Assembly (NCBI GenBank): GCA_030602805.1 | Contig: JAUVZA010000006.1 | Span: 1 to 36,748, forward strand | Origin: Dehalococcoidia bacterium | GTDB taxonomy: Bacteria > Chloroflexota > Dehalococcoidia > Dehalococcoidales > JAUVZA01 | Direction: 5' to 3' | DNA length: 36,748 nt | In this document: positions 9,927 to 17,768 of the stretch, piece after piece | Numbering within the stretch: position 1 is the stretch's first letter | How the letters are laid out: each line of letters starts with the position of its first letter | The notes under the pieces: generated by a model | Database searches by the model: none | The model's input: only the letters and a program-made list of their open reading frames with translations | Told to the model about the DNA's origin: nothing | Position numbers and translations under genes: made by a program

Positions 9927-9995
9927 CCTGTCATTCTGAGCCAAGCGAAGAATCTGGGATTCTTCATTCCACTTTGTTCCATTCAGAATGACAGG
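9927..9995. repeat. Small MITE-like inverted-repeat element (69 bp)
   Basis: Perfect 13-base terminal inverted repeats, CCTGTCATTCTGA and TCAGAATGACAGG, enclose a second inverted repeat GAAGAATC-tgg-GATTCTTC. This matches the widespread bacterial small repeat that contains GTCATTCTGA and GAAGAATC. It lies between the stop of the kinase gene and the start of the PHP gene, has no coding capacity, and may fold as one long RNA hairpin. Confidence 0.85.
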
Positions 9996-10000
9996 GCACT

Positions 10001-10621
10001 TCAGGCCTTTTCTACACCAGTGATACGCCAATCTTCAGGTGAGTCGTGCCGGGTATCGACTATTAAGTGGGTGATACTAAGGTTGGGATACAAGTCCTTC
10101 AAGTCATTCAGGTCTACTTTTTCAAACCTCTTTTTATTGTTGAGGTAGGCTTGTTCGGTCAGTGCGTTCGATACATAATTCTCTTTAGTTCGTTTTAGTA
10201 TCCGTCTGATTGATACCTCCTGCGGACAGTCCGTTTGAAGGATGACGAACCTCAGATTGTGTTTAGCGACTATTGCTGCGGCACGCCTCCTTAATGATTG
10301 GGTGACAAAGGTGGCATCAAGTATTACACCATCACCCTTTTTCAGGGTCTCATCTGCCTGTCTGAACATCTCATCATATACCATTACTCGTTTATTCATA
10401 TTTGAGGCGACCTTTTCGTCGAAAATATCCTCATTTTTCAGCACCTCTAGTCTAATCAGGTCGGAGCGAAGGAGTGAATAGCCCTTAATCTTGGCTACCT
10501 CCTCAGTGGTCTCAGTTTTCCAGGTACCGGGAAGCCCACAGGCGATAAGCAAGAAACCAGACCCTAACTCGCTTTCTATATATTTCCCAAATGGCTCTCT
10601 CAATTTATCGTCTCCTGTCAT
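10001..10621 (-). CDS. P-loop predicted kinase (AAA_33/zeta-toxin-like) with atypical Walker A
   Basis: 206-residue single-domain predicted kinase. The Walker A at residues 29-36 reads GLPGTWKT, so the glycine before the lysine is tryptophan. It continues with a LLRSDLIRLEVL segment typical of small-molecule or polynucleotide kinases, VILDATFVTQSLRR as the Walker B/acceptor region, and an arginine-rich lid (IRRILKRTKE). The start overlaps the DUF5714 end by 17 bases without a clear Shine-Dalgarno, suggesting coupled translation. The substrate is unknown. The next gene is a PHP phosphoesterase. Confidence 0.8.
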   Translation of the reverse strand: MTGDDKLREPFGKYIESELGSGFLLIACGLPGTWKTETTEEVAKIKGYSLLRSDLIRLEVLKNEDIFDEKVASNMNKRVMVYDEMFRQADETLKKGDGVILDATFVTQSLRRRAAAIVAKHNLRFVILQTDCPQEVSIRRILKRTKENYVSNALTEQAYLNNKKRFEKVDLNDLKDLYPNLSITHLIVDTRHDSPEDWRITGVEKA

Positions 10622-11336
10622 AAAACGGGCAGCTATCTCTTATGCATTCTTTGTTTAAAGAATTAAACTCACATTTTACATTTTTATTCATATTTTCTAT
10701 ACTAAAGTTCTCGCTTAAAAAATCTATTGCTTGGATTATCGATAAAAATGCAGTTCTTTTACAACATCTGGGTCCGCCTACATTTGCTATAGAAAACAAG
10801 CTCTTCGCCGTCATCATATTACTCAATTTCCATTCGTGTTTAGATAATGGAGTTGCCCCGGTAATCAAACTGATAAAAATACCAGTACCCACCGCGGCCC
10901 CACAATCACCGTAGTAGCCACAGAATCCGCCTAAAATGTTTTTAGCTCTTTTTTCTGATTCTTCTATCTTTTCTGTCTTTTTCTCCTCATCTTTTTTAAG
11001 GTTGTAGTAAGCAGAAAGCAAAACTGCGGGTACTAAGAAATGATGCTCTGGTCCGTGCATTTTAACCTGCGGGTTTCTCATTAGGATTAAAGCCGTTACC
11101 AGAGGATCTTCTGATTGGCTATTAATACAGAACTGCTTTATTAGCTTGCTGGCTGGTAAATTGTGGCAGTTATCGCAGATAAAGTGTCCTTTTGCACATT
11201 TTACGTTTGACTCGTAAACCTTTTTACAATAATAGCACTCTGATTTATTAGAGTTAGTACTATAAACCAAATCACTGCCGCACACGAGGCAGTTTGTTTT
11301 GTAACCCGTTGCATTCATATCCAATTTTTCCGACAC
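10605..11336 (-). CDS. DUF5714-family cysteine-rich protein
   Basis: About 243 residues. The N-terminus has zinc-finger-like pairs (CLVCG, CYYCKK, CAKGHFICDNC). The core carries the DUF5714 hallmarks MHGPEHHFLVPAVLL, GGFCGYYGDCGAAVGTGIF, ITGATPLS and GGPRCCKR. Many conserved Cys and His suggest metal or Fe-S binding. The family occurs mainly in anaerobes and has no established function that I know. The start is placed at the GTG at 11336, preceded by gaggag, rather than the TTG at 11351. It overlaps the following kinase gene by 17 bases. Confidence 0.8.
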   Translation of the reverse strand: MSEKLDMNATGYKTNCLVCGSDLVYSTNSNKSECYYCKKVYESNVKCAKGHFICDNCHNLPASKLIKQFCINSQSEDPLVTALILMRNPQVKMHGPEHHFLVPAVLLSAYYNLKKDEEKKTEKIEESEKRAKNILGGFCGYYGDCGAAVGTGIFISLITGATPLSKHEWKLSNMMTAKSLFSIANVGGPRCCKRTAFLSIIQAIDFLSENFSIENMNKNVKCEFNSLNKECIRDSCPFYDRRR

Positions 11337-11381
11337 TTTTTCTCCTCGCAATGGTCTGGATGAAGCCAGGGTTTGCTAATC

Positions 11382-11425
11382 TGATTTATTTTGACCTATT
11401 CTATACATCATACCTACGATTTGGC
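11382..11425. repeat. Direct repeat, copy B, after the DPH6-like gene
   Basis: About 43 bases nearly matching 12090-12133 (minus-strand core TATAGAAT[A/G]GGTCAAAATAAA preceded by AATCGTA). The sequence begins 4 bases after the DPH6-like stop codon, so the DPH6-like gene is bracketed by the two copies. Confidence 0.55.
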
Positions 11426-11428
11426 AAT

Positions 11429-12082
11429 TTATAGTGAATATTTAAGGGTATCTAGGAACCAGTGGTCATCTCTTGTAATCGGCTGGCTCTTGGTTATTTT
11501 TATTTTCTTCCTGAACACGGGACCATCGGTTACAAAGGTGTGGTATTCACCATTTTCCCCACAAAGGTCAATATTATTGTCTTTTAGATGGCTCAAAAAT
11601 TCTCTACCTACCTTCCGACCCATCCATTTATCGTCAAATAGGTCGGATTTAGCACTAACTATCGTTGCCTCAAAACCAGCATCTATAAAGTCAAGGAGAA
11701 CTCTTTCTGGGTCTTGCCCCCAAAGCGGCTCAATTGCTTCAATGCCTAATTCTCGGCAAACCCTTTCTACCCAATCCTTATGCTCTTGTAGATATATATC
11801 ACCAAAAACCATGCCGGTTACACCATTAGGAATCAAGCTTCTCACCGCGTCTTTGAACTCCTGTTCATATCCATTCCAAGTAGTTTCTTTTTGCAATAGG
11901 GGGATGCCGATTGCCTCAGCTTGTAATTGAATTAATTTAGCTTCCGTTCCATGAAAACTTACCCTTTTAAACTCTTTAGAAATAAAATTCAACAGGTGAG
12001 ATACATTGTATCCCTCACGGATTGCCTGGTAACAGGCGAAACAACTATCCTTACCACCGCTCCAAGATGAAATATAGCTCAT
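11429..12082 (-). CDS. DPH6-like ATP pyrophosphatase (COG2102)
   Basis: 217-residue N-type ATP pyrophosphatase. Seen: PP-loop SWSGGKDSCFA near residue 8, and GENGEYHTFVTDGPVF in the C-terminal half, the signature of the diphthine-ammonia ligase family. In archaea and eukaryotes this family completes diphthamide on EF2; bacteria lack diphthamide, so the bacterial role is unknown, and an amidation or thiolation of another substrate is inference. ATG at 12082 with aaagg upstream. Lies between an APH-like kinase and DUF5714 on the same strand and is flanked by direct repeats. Confidence 0.88.
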   Translation of the reverse strand: MSYISSWSGGKDSCFACYQAIREGYNVSHLLNFISKEFKRVSFHGTEAKLIQLQAEAIGIPLLQKETTWNGYEQEFKDAVRSLIPNGVTGMVFGDIYLQEHKDWVERVCRELGIEAIEPLWGQDPERVLLDFIDAGFEATIVSAKSDLFDDKWMGRKVGREFLSHLKDNNIDLCGENGEYHTFVTDGPVFRKKIKITKSQPITRDDHWFLDTLKYSL

Positions 12083-12089
12083 AAGTTTA

Positions 12090-12133
12090 CCTTTTTATTT
12101 TGACCCATTCTATATTTCTACATACGATTCGGC
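12090..12133. repeat. Direct repeat, copy A, at the 3' end of the APH-like gene
   Basis: Covers the last seven codons and stop of the APH-like gene plus the leader of the DPH6-like gene. Aligned by eye with 11382-11425: roughly 36 of 43 positions agree with one gap. Confidence 0.55.
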
Positions 12134-13117
12134 AAGCTCAAAATAGCTTCTGGCAATAGCCAAAACCTTTGTCTTTTCCTCTTCCGAGATATAAGGGTCA
12201 TCAAGCTTGAAGCTTTCTACCTTGCCTCTGACATAAGCCCGGTAGCATTTGTAGAAATTAAGCAGCCTGAGTAGCTCCTCATCCCGGCTCTGAGCTACAT
12301 AAGCATTAACGAAGCTCTGGGATAGGTCAGCCTGTCGGTAGTGGTCTAAATCCATAGCCAGGAAGGCAACCTCTGAGGCGACATCACAGTATCTAAACCT
12401 ATCATTAAATTCTATACAATCATAGATGCAGATGCCATTAGTAAAGCAAATATGAGCAGCGTGAAGGTCTCCATGGCAATCTCTTATCCTGCCACCGATT
12501 ATCCTTTTATGAAATAAAGAGTTATTTTTATCAATAAAGCTATCAGTATAATCCTTGATGCGCTGATACTTTTCCTGGGAAATGGTGTTGCCAATGTATT
12601 TTTCGGTCTGGGTAAAGTTCTCCTCAGTATTCTTGGTAATAGCATCAAGGTTACCAAAGGTACTGATATTGGCATTGGTCTCTGCCCTACGGTGGAACTC
12701 CACCAGCTTTTGCGCTAGGCTAGTTACCATCTGTGGCGACACTTGGTTATTGGCTAGTAGCCCATCCATCATTGCCTCTTGGGGGAGGCGGCGCATCTTT
12801 ACGGCGTATTCTATAACCTCGCCCTGACCTTCTACAAAAGTATCACCCTGGCGCTGGGTTATTGGCACTACACCCCGATATACATCAGGGCAGAGCCGTT
12901 GGTTAAGTTCAACCTCCCGCTGGCAATAAAACTGGCGTCTATCCAGGGTGGTATAGTCCAAATAGCCCAGATTTACCGGCTTCTTCACCTTATACACATA
13001 GTCATCGGTCAGGAAAACAAAGGACATCTGGGTTTGCACCAGCTCTATTCCTTGTGGAGTATCAGGGTAGGCTTTCGGGTCTAGCAATGCTTGAACCAAT
13101 TCTGGTAGCTGTGGCAC
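12110..13117 (-). CDS. APH-fold predicted kinase (COG2187-like)
   Basis: 335 residues, aminoglycoside-phosphotransferase-like fold. Seen: TDDYVYKVKKPVNLGYLDY with the ATP-binding lysines, the catalytic loop RDCHGDLHAAHI, and the metal site YDCIEFND, then a helical C-terminus. The stand-alone COG2187 family is widespread and its substrate is not established. GTG at 13117 has a strong aaggagg 9 bases upstream. It is the first gene of a possible unit with the DPH6-like, DUF5714, small kinase and PHP genes. Its 3' end is partly duplicated after the DPH6-like gene. Confidence 0.85.
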   Translation of the reverse strand: MPQLPELVQALLDPKAYPDTPQGIELVQTQMSFVFLTDDYVYKVKKPVNLGYLDYTTLDRRQFYCQREVELNQRLCPDVYRGVVPITQRQGDTFVEGQGEVIEYAVKMRRLPQEAMMDGLLANNQVSPQMVTSLAQKLVEFHRRAETNANISTFGNLDAITKNTEENFTQTEKYIGNTISQEKYQRIKDYTDSFIDKNNSLFHKRIIGGRIRDCHGDLHAAHICFTNGICIYDCIEFNDRFRYCDVASEVAFLAMDLDHYRQADLSQSFVNAYVAQSRDEELLRLLNFYKCYRAYVRGKVESFKLDDPYISEEEKTKVLAIARSYFELAESYVEI

Positions 13118-13205
13118 CAGCCCTTGCCTCCTTCAGCCTTTGTTGACATTTTGCACAAACATTAGCTCTTTTATATCGGTATTTAAGCTGTTGGGAAAGT
13201 GCCTT

Positions 13206-15677
13206 CTAAAACCTAAGCTTTAAGGTTACTATCTCAAAGGGGTTCACTTGCAATATAAATCCACGCCTGGTAAATGGTATTTCCTTGTCTTCCCTTTCCA
13301 GTAAATCTACCAGAGTCACTCTCTTAATCTCTCGGAAAACCTCGACCCTAGCCAGTGTAGCCTCTCCCTTAGTCTCAAAGAAGCGAAGGATGACCTCATC
13401 ACTGTCTTCGGCTTTCTTCAAGGCGGAGAGGATAAGGTTATTTGGCGAAATCTCTATGAAGGATAATTCTGGAGCCAAATCTCCATTACCTTCAGCCTGG
13501 GTGGCAATAGGCAAATGGTGAAATTCCTGTGCCTGTTTATACATCTCAGCCTGCCGCCAATCTCCACTATGAGGCTGCAAAGCATATTCAAAGGTATAAC
13601 GCTTTAGCTCCAAGGCATCCTGAGTAGGGACAAAAGGACCGGCTATACCATCAGCCGAGAGTTCATTTACGCTCCTGAGTAGGGTGATATAGATGAAGTT
13701 TTTTATTATTTCTACCGCTGGCAGCCCCTTATTCATAAAGGTTATCCCTCTTACCCCATCGCTTACATCAAACCAGCTCATAAAATTGGGTATCCTGGAG
13801 GGTTCGCTTCGCCAGCTATCACCTGATTTAACAAAGTGCTCAGTAGGCTCGGTGACAACCCCAAATTGTGTCTCCCGAAAGTAGCTTTTTCTCTCTATTC
13901 CGGTATCAAATTTAACTCTCAGCCTGACATTGGGGTATTTATTATCTATTCTGGTAGTAAATTCAATTCGCGGGATGTCTCTGAAAACTGTAATCTCCTT
14001 ATAGATATCTAGCGTTTTATATTTGTAAAGCATGGGAGGAAACCTCTCCTTTAATCTATAGGGCCAGGTGAGGCAGTAATATTCATTTTCAAAAGCTATC
14101 TTCACTCTTGAGCCTCTCTCTTCTATCCGAAAGCCTTTAGGCTTAAAGCTTCCATATTGAAAGCCTCCCCCTGATTCGCTCTTGATTAGCTCAGGTGAGA
14201 ATCGGCTGCGATGATAATAAAGGTCTCCAACCTCGTCTTCAATAACAATTTCATTCCCGTTTACTAAAAGATTTCCTGCTTTATCAAAAACCTCGATAAT
14301 TCCGTTCTTCTCACCTACCTTTAAGTTAAAAAAGGGCGTTTCTATCTTGTTTCCGTCAACTTTTATCTTATCTGCCGGCTTCTTTTCCTCGGGGATGACC
14401 TTATATACCTTGTAGCCTAAGGGGGGAATATCGGCGACAAAGCCCCCCTTTACCGACTTGACCTCTTTATCTTCTATGCCGGCTTGTTCTTTCTCTCCTT
14501 CGGGCAAATCCGGGTTCGTTTCAACCCAATTACTTGTCCGCCAGGGGAGAGGGTTAAAGACCACTATTCCTCTACCATTGGTGTTTACCTTACTAGCAAT
14601 ATAGTTTAGTGACTCGGCCAAGATTCGGGAAAGGTCAGCCTTAAGAATAACGAAAATTTCCCTTATGTCTTCATAAATCTCATCCACCCCACAGCCGGTG
14701 ATTACATCATGAAAGGCAATGTATGAAATCTCCTTCCAGGCATCCCGCAATTCATCGGCAGGATATTGAGCACCGAGAAGCCAGGCAATGGTGGCAAATT
14801 CCTCAGCAGTACAAAGTAGGGCTTCGCACTCCCTGAAGCCTTGAACTATCCATATCCGGCTGGAACATACCTGAGGGAATACTTCAGCAAGTTCGTCATC
14901 ATATAATTCACCCTCTATTACTTCAAGCTTCTTTCCGGAACTCTCTAGATTTTGGAAGAACTCTCTTGGATTGGTTATCTTCATTTCAATATCAGGGTGA
15001 AGTTGGTTCCAGTCCTTTACTGCCTGGGGGATTTCAGGCTGGGGGGGCATGGAGCCACTACCACAGGGCATTAAAATATAAGAGGTTGAGGCAAATTTAT
15101 TAAGCTCAATAAATGTTTCTTCCCATTTATCAATATCAAGCCCTGCCCGGTAGCTGAGAGGGAACCAGTGAGCCACGATGGTAGTCCCATCCAGTCCCTT
15201 CCACAGGAATTCGCTCTCTTTAATATCTGCCCGGGCTCCCCGCCTAAAAGCAAGCCACTTGTATCCTACTTTCTTGTAGATTTGAGGAAGCTGAGCGTTC
15301 ATGCCAAAGCTATCGGCTACCCAGGCCACGGGAACCTCAACGCCAAATTTCTCCTTACAATACCTTTTCCCAAGGAGTATATTCCTTACTAATACCTCAC
15401 CGCAGGGGAGCATAGTATCAGCCATAAGGTATTGCCCATCGACTATCTCAAGCTTTCCCGCTTTTATCATTTTCTTGAGCCTTTGGAAAAGATTGTGGTT
15501 CCTCTTACTTATTTGGTTCAATAAAAAGGTTTGCTCCACGCAGAACTTAAACTCTGATGTTTCCATCAACCTTGTAGCTTCCTCAAGGATTCTTTCATTT
15601 ATCTGGAGATACTCTTCCTTGGTAAAAGCCCAAGCGGCATCATAATGGGTATGGGGAACAAGATAAATCGTCTGCAT
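13206..15677 (-). CDS. Glycoside hydrolase family 38 alpha-mannosidase
   Basis: Retaining alpha-mannosidase, 823 residues, no signal peptide, so probably cytoplasmic. Seen: zinc motif VPHTHYDAAW at residues 7-16, the catalytic nucleophile aspartate in AWVADSFGMNAQLP (about D122), then a central helical domain (HDVITGCGVDEIYEDI) and long beta-rich C-terminal domains. The start at 15677 has ggagg at the right distance; the ORF-track start 4 codons upstream does not. Likely trims mannosides or recycles glycans; pairing with the mannose-phosphate genes 8 kb away is inference. It is the last gene of the long minus-strand run that begins at mtnA. Confidence 0.93.
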   Translation of the reverse strand: MQTIYLVPHTHYDAAWAFTKEEYLQINERILEEATRLMETSEFKFCVEQTFLLNQISKRNHNLFQRLKKMIKAGKLEIVDGQYLMADTMLPCGEVLVRNILLGKRYCKEKFGVEVPVAWVADSFGMNAQLPQIYKKVGYKWLAFRRGARADIKESEFLWKGLDGTTIVAHWFPLSYRAGLDIDKWEETFIELNKFASTSYILMPCGSGSMPPQPEIPQAVKDWNQLHPDIEMKITNPREFFQNLESSGKKLEVIEGELYDDELAEVFPQVCSSRIWIVQGFRECEALLCTAEEFATIAWLLGAQYPADELRDAWKEISYIAFHDVITGCGVDEIYEDIREIFVILKADLSRILAESLNYIASKVNTNGRGIVVFNPLPWRTSNWVETNPDLPEGEKEQAGIEDKEVKSVKGGFVADIPPLGYKVYKVIPEEKKPADKIKVDGNKIETPFFNLKVGEKNGIIEVFDKAGNLLVNGNEIVIEDEVGDLYYHRSRFSPELIKSESGGGFQYGSFKPKGFRIEERGSRVKIAFENEYYCLTWPYRLKERFPPMLYKYKTLDIYKEITVFRDIPRIEFTTRIDNKYPNVRLRVKFDTGIERKSYFRETQFGVVTEPTEHFVKSGDSWRSEPSRIPNFMSWFDVSDGVRGITFMNKGLPAVEIIKNFIYITLLRSVNELSADGIAGPFVPTQDALELKRYTFEYALQPHSGDWRQAEMYKQAQEFHHLPIATQAEGNGDLAPELSFIEISPNNLILSALKKAEDSDEVILRFFETKGEATLARVEVFREIKRVTLVDLLEREDKEIPFTRRGFILQVNPFEIVTLKLRF

Positions 15678-15719
15678 TTTAGCCTCCACTTTTAAGTAAT
15701 ATTGTCAGGGAACATTATA

Positions 15720-16253
15720 CTATAGTTTGAGGGACTCTGTAGCTTTTAGCCAGCGCAATAACCCTTCTAGCACCTGAGGGTAGGTGGCTCTGGTTACGGT
15801 TATTAAATTTACTTGAGGCTTAAGCTTAATAGCATCTGCCCATGGGTTGGCGTTGAGCATAATGGTTCCTAGAACTCTTTTCCCGCTGTTAATTATCTGC
15901 AAAATAGCTCCCCTGAAGTTAGCTGAGAATAGCTCCATCTTCCCGATTTCGTCAACGACTACCAGGTCACACTGCTGTGCCGCCTTGAGCAGGGCAGAAA
16001 CACCTACTCGGTCTAAATTATCAATGTCAACGCCATACTTACTTACCCGGTATGGGCTGTGAATATTGACATGAGCCAGTATGGCGCTTTGACCGTCTAG
16101 GGTAACCAGCCTGAAGCCCAGCCTAACTCCCTCACTCCGTATTTCCTCGGTGTAAAAACCGCCAGCTTTGCTTCCCATCCCGGCTACTGCTTGTTTGATG
16201 AGGCTGGTTTTCCCTGTCCCCGGTTTGCCGGTGAGCAAATAAACTTGCTTCAT
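15720..16253 (-). CDS. THEP1-type nucleoside-triphosphatase
   Basis: 177 residues, COG1618/NTPase_1 family related to THEP1 and the human cancer-related NTPase. Seen: Walker A LLTGKPGTGKTSLIKQ at residues 6-21, GGFYTEEIR, and Walker B VVVDEIGKMELFS. These enzymes hydrolyse NTPs in vitro; the biological role is not settled. Only a weak Shine-Dalgarno (taagag) precedes the ATG at 16253. It stands directly upstream of the alpha-mannosidase. Confidence 0.9.
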   Translation of the reverse strand: MKQVYLLTGKPGTGKTSLIKQAVAGMGSKAGGFYTEEIRSEGVRLGFRLVTLDGQSAILAHVNIHSPYRVSKYGVDIDNLDRVGVSALLKAAQQCDLVVVDEIGKMELFSANFRGAILQIINSGKRVLGTIMLNANPWADAIKLKPQVNLITVTRATYPQVLEGLLRWLKATESLKL

Positions 16254-16277
16254 AGCTCTTACTGCTATAGGCTATTT

Positions 16278-16370
16278 TCAGGCTAGAGTCTTCTCGGCTT
16301 TTCTTTTTGCCTCCAGCTTCTTTCTCTTGCGCCGATGCTTAAGGTCAGCTACTCTTTTTCTCTTATTCAT
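16278..16370 (-). CDS. Very small lysine/arginine-rich protein (30 aa)
   Basis: Not in the ORF track. An ATG at 16370 opens a 30-codon frame, MNKRKRVADLKHRRKRKK..., almost entirely Lys/Arg/Ala/Glu and likely one amphipathic helix. It occupies the otherwise empty gap between DUF6485 and the THEP1 NTPase. The shape resembles tiny basic ribosome-associated or nucleic-acid-binding peptides, but I cannot name a family. No good Shine-Dalgarno is visible, which lowers confidence. Confidence 0.45.
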   Translation of the reverse strand: MNKRKRVADLKHRRKRKKLEAKRKAEKTLA

Positions 16371-16391
16371 CGTTAGGTAATATAACCTAAA

Positions 16392-16610
16392 TTAGCTTTT
16401 TCTGCCACTTTTGGCCTTGTAAGCAAAGACGTCTACAAACTTAGCAAAGGAGCGGTTGTAGGTCTTCTCCACCTCCAGAGGGAAAACACAGGCAGGAAGC
16501 TCGTCAAATTCAAGGTGGTAGGCGATACATTCACAGCATTTGCCTTTTCTTGAGCAGGGCTCATAGGTGCAAGGGCATTTTGCTTTATTGACCTCAATCC
16601 GGCATTCCAT
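16392..16610 (-). CDS. DUF6485 small cysteine-rich protein
   Basis: 72 residues from the ATG at 16610. Pattern MEC...[21 protein letters not shown]...LPACVFP is that of DUF6485, a small Cys-rich protein of anaerobes that probably binds metal. The ORF-track start 7 codons upstream is less likely because family members begin MEC and aagg sits 8 bases before that ATG. It is followed by the 30-residue basic peptide on the same strand. Confidence 0.8.
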   Translation of the reverse strand: MECRIEVNKAKCPCTYEPCSRKGKCCECIAYHLEFDELPACVFPLEVEKTYNRSFAKFVDVFAYKAKSGRKS

Positions 16611-16734
16611 TGGTAAACCTTCTCCTCTCATTAAAATATAAACTTGTTTGCCAGTGGTGGGTTGAAGGAGCTTTGTCCTCTAAAGAAACTGTTCTCTCTT
16701 CTCTCCTCGTAGGGATAGGGTTCAAACTCAAACT

Positions 16735-17763
16735 CTACATATAGCGTTTTCTTATCTTTGCCGACAGCTCAGCCAGTAGCTCCAGGGCTCGGCCAGATGC
16801 CTCCTTAGTAGCTAGAGGTGCCAGCCCACAGCTAGGAGTAAGCAGCCCTTGTTCTATCAATTGTTTGAAGCGGATGCCCTTTCTGGTAAAGGGTGCCATT
16901 GCCTCCTCTAGGCGGTCCTTGAGACTGGCTACTGTTTCCTTGGCTAGTGACTCTTCCTGGTTAGGGACAATCCCCCAGGCAATAGTTCCCTGCCTGTCAA
17001 GGAACCTCTTTACTTCAGCCGGGTACAGGCTTAGCGACTGAGCATAGTTGTAAGCGTCAAAACTCACTATATCAGTGCTGGTCTCCAGCAAAACTGACCA
17101 GTCGGTGTTGCCGCAGCAATGGATTCCCTTCAGCCCGCTAATACCACTAAAAACCTCTTCCAGCAGGCTGATGATTCTTTCCTTGGATAATGAGATGCCG
17201 ACCGAGCCGAAGGCAGCCATATAGGGTTCGTCAATAAAGATAATGGTATTTGTGGAGATTTTCCTTAGCGCCTTTTCTTGCCAGCTTGCCTTTAGTTTGA
17301 GCAACTTAGCTACGGCATCACCTAGAACATCATCATAGATTATAGCCCGACGGCTGCCATCGGTAACGGTTAGCCCCCAGGTGACCGGTCCTGTTATCTG
17401 ACCCTTAACTACCAGAGGCGACAGGTTAGTTAAGGATAGAAACGAGTGGAGTCCAGCAGCATATTCAGCACTAATAGGATATTTATCGAAATCATTGTCT
17501 AAATAGGCAGCATAGAGTTTCTCCAGTGGCTTATCCAAGTCCTGGGAGCGGTCGATAAAGATTTTATTCTCTTCAACCACCACACCGGGGAAGCCATGGC
17601 TGAACTGGACATACATATTCTCTAAAAAGGAGCGTTTAGGTAGCTGGGGCCAGGCGGGAATGTCTTTAAGGTAGTGGGCGACCTGCTCGCATGCCCCCGA
17701 TGAGTCAGTATGAGGCATACTGCCAATAACAGTTGGTAGACAGCCAAATTCGGTATAGGGCAT
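16735..17763 (-). CDS. Core MetE-type methionine synthase (UROD/MetE fold)
   Basis: 342 residues, matching only the C-terminal catalytic barrel of cobalamin-independent methionine synthase; the N-terminal folate-binding half is absent. Seen: LPTVIGSMPHTDS at the start, VKGQITGPVTWGL, FIDEPYM, zinc ligands in GIHCCGNTDW, and LLTPSCGLAPL. Stand-alone core enzymes (families named MesA-D) transfer methyl groups to homocysteine from non-folate donors such as corrinoid proteins; which donor is used here is inference. It starts 5 bases after the mtnP stop, and the operon holds mtnP and mtnA, with metK and ahcY nearby, which fits a SAM-cycle role. Confidence 0.82.
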   Translation of the reverse strand: MPYTEFGCLPTVIGSMPHTDSSGACEQVAHYLKDIPAWPQLPKRSFLENMYVQFSHGFPGVVVEENKIFIDRSQDLDKPLEKLYAAYLDNDFDKYPISAEYAAGLHSFLSLTNLSPLVVKGQITGPVTWGLTVTDGSRRAIIYDDVLGDAVAKLLKLKASWQEKALRKISTNTIIFIDEPYMAAFGSVGISLSKERIISLLEEVFSGISGLKGIHCCGNTDWSVLLETSTDIVSFDAYNYAQSLSLYPAEVKRFLDRQGTIAWGIVPNQEESLAKETVASLKDRLEEAMAPFTRKGIRFKQLIEQGLLTPSCGLAPLATKEASGRALELLAELSAKIRKRYM

Positions 17764-17768
17764 AAGGT

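Noticed and set aside
9896-9982. 29-residue N-terminal extension of the PHP protein
   Set aside because: It is encoded by the 69-base inverted-repeat element and precedes the family's true MKIDLHIHT start.
10242-10481. Long opposite-strand ORFs within real genes (for example 10242-10481, 7869-8240, 25893-26504)
   Set aside because: They lie antisense within genes with clear family motifs, have no ribosome sites and show low-complexity residue content typical of shadow frames.
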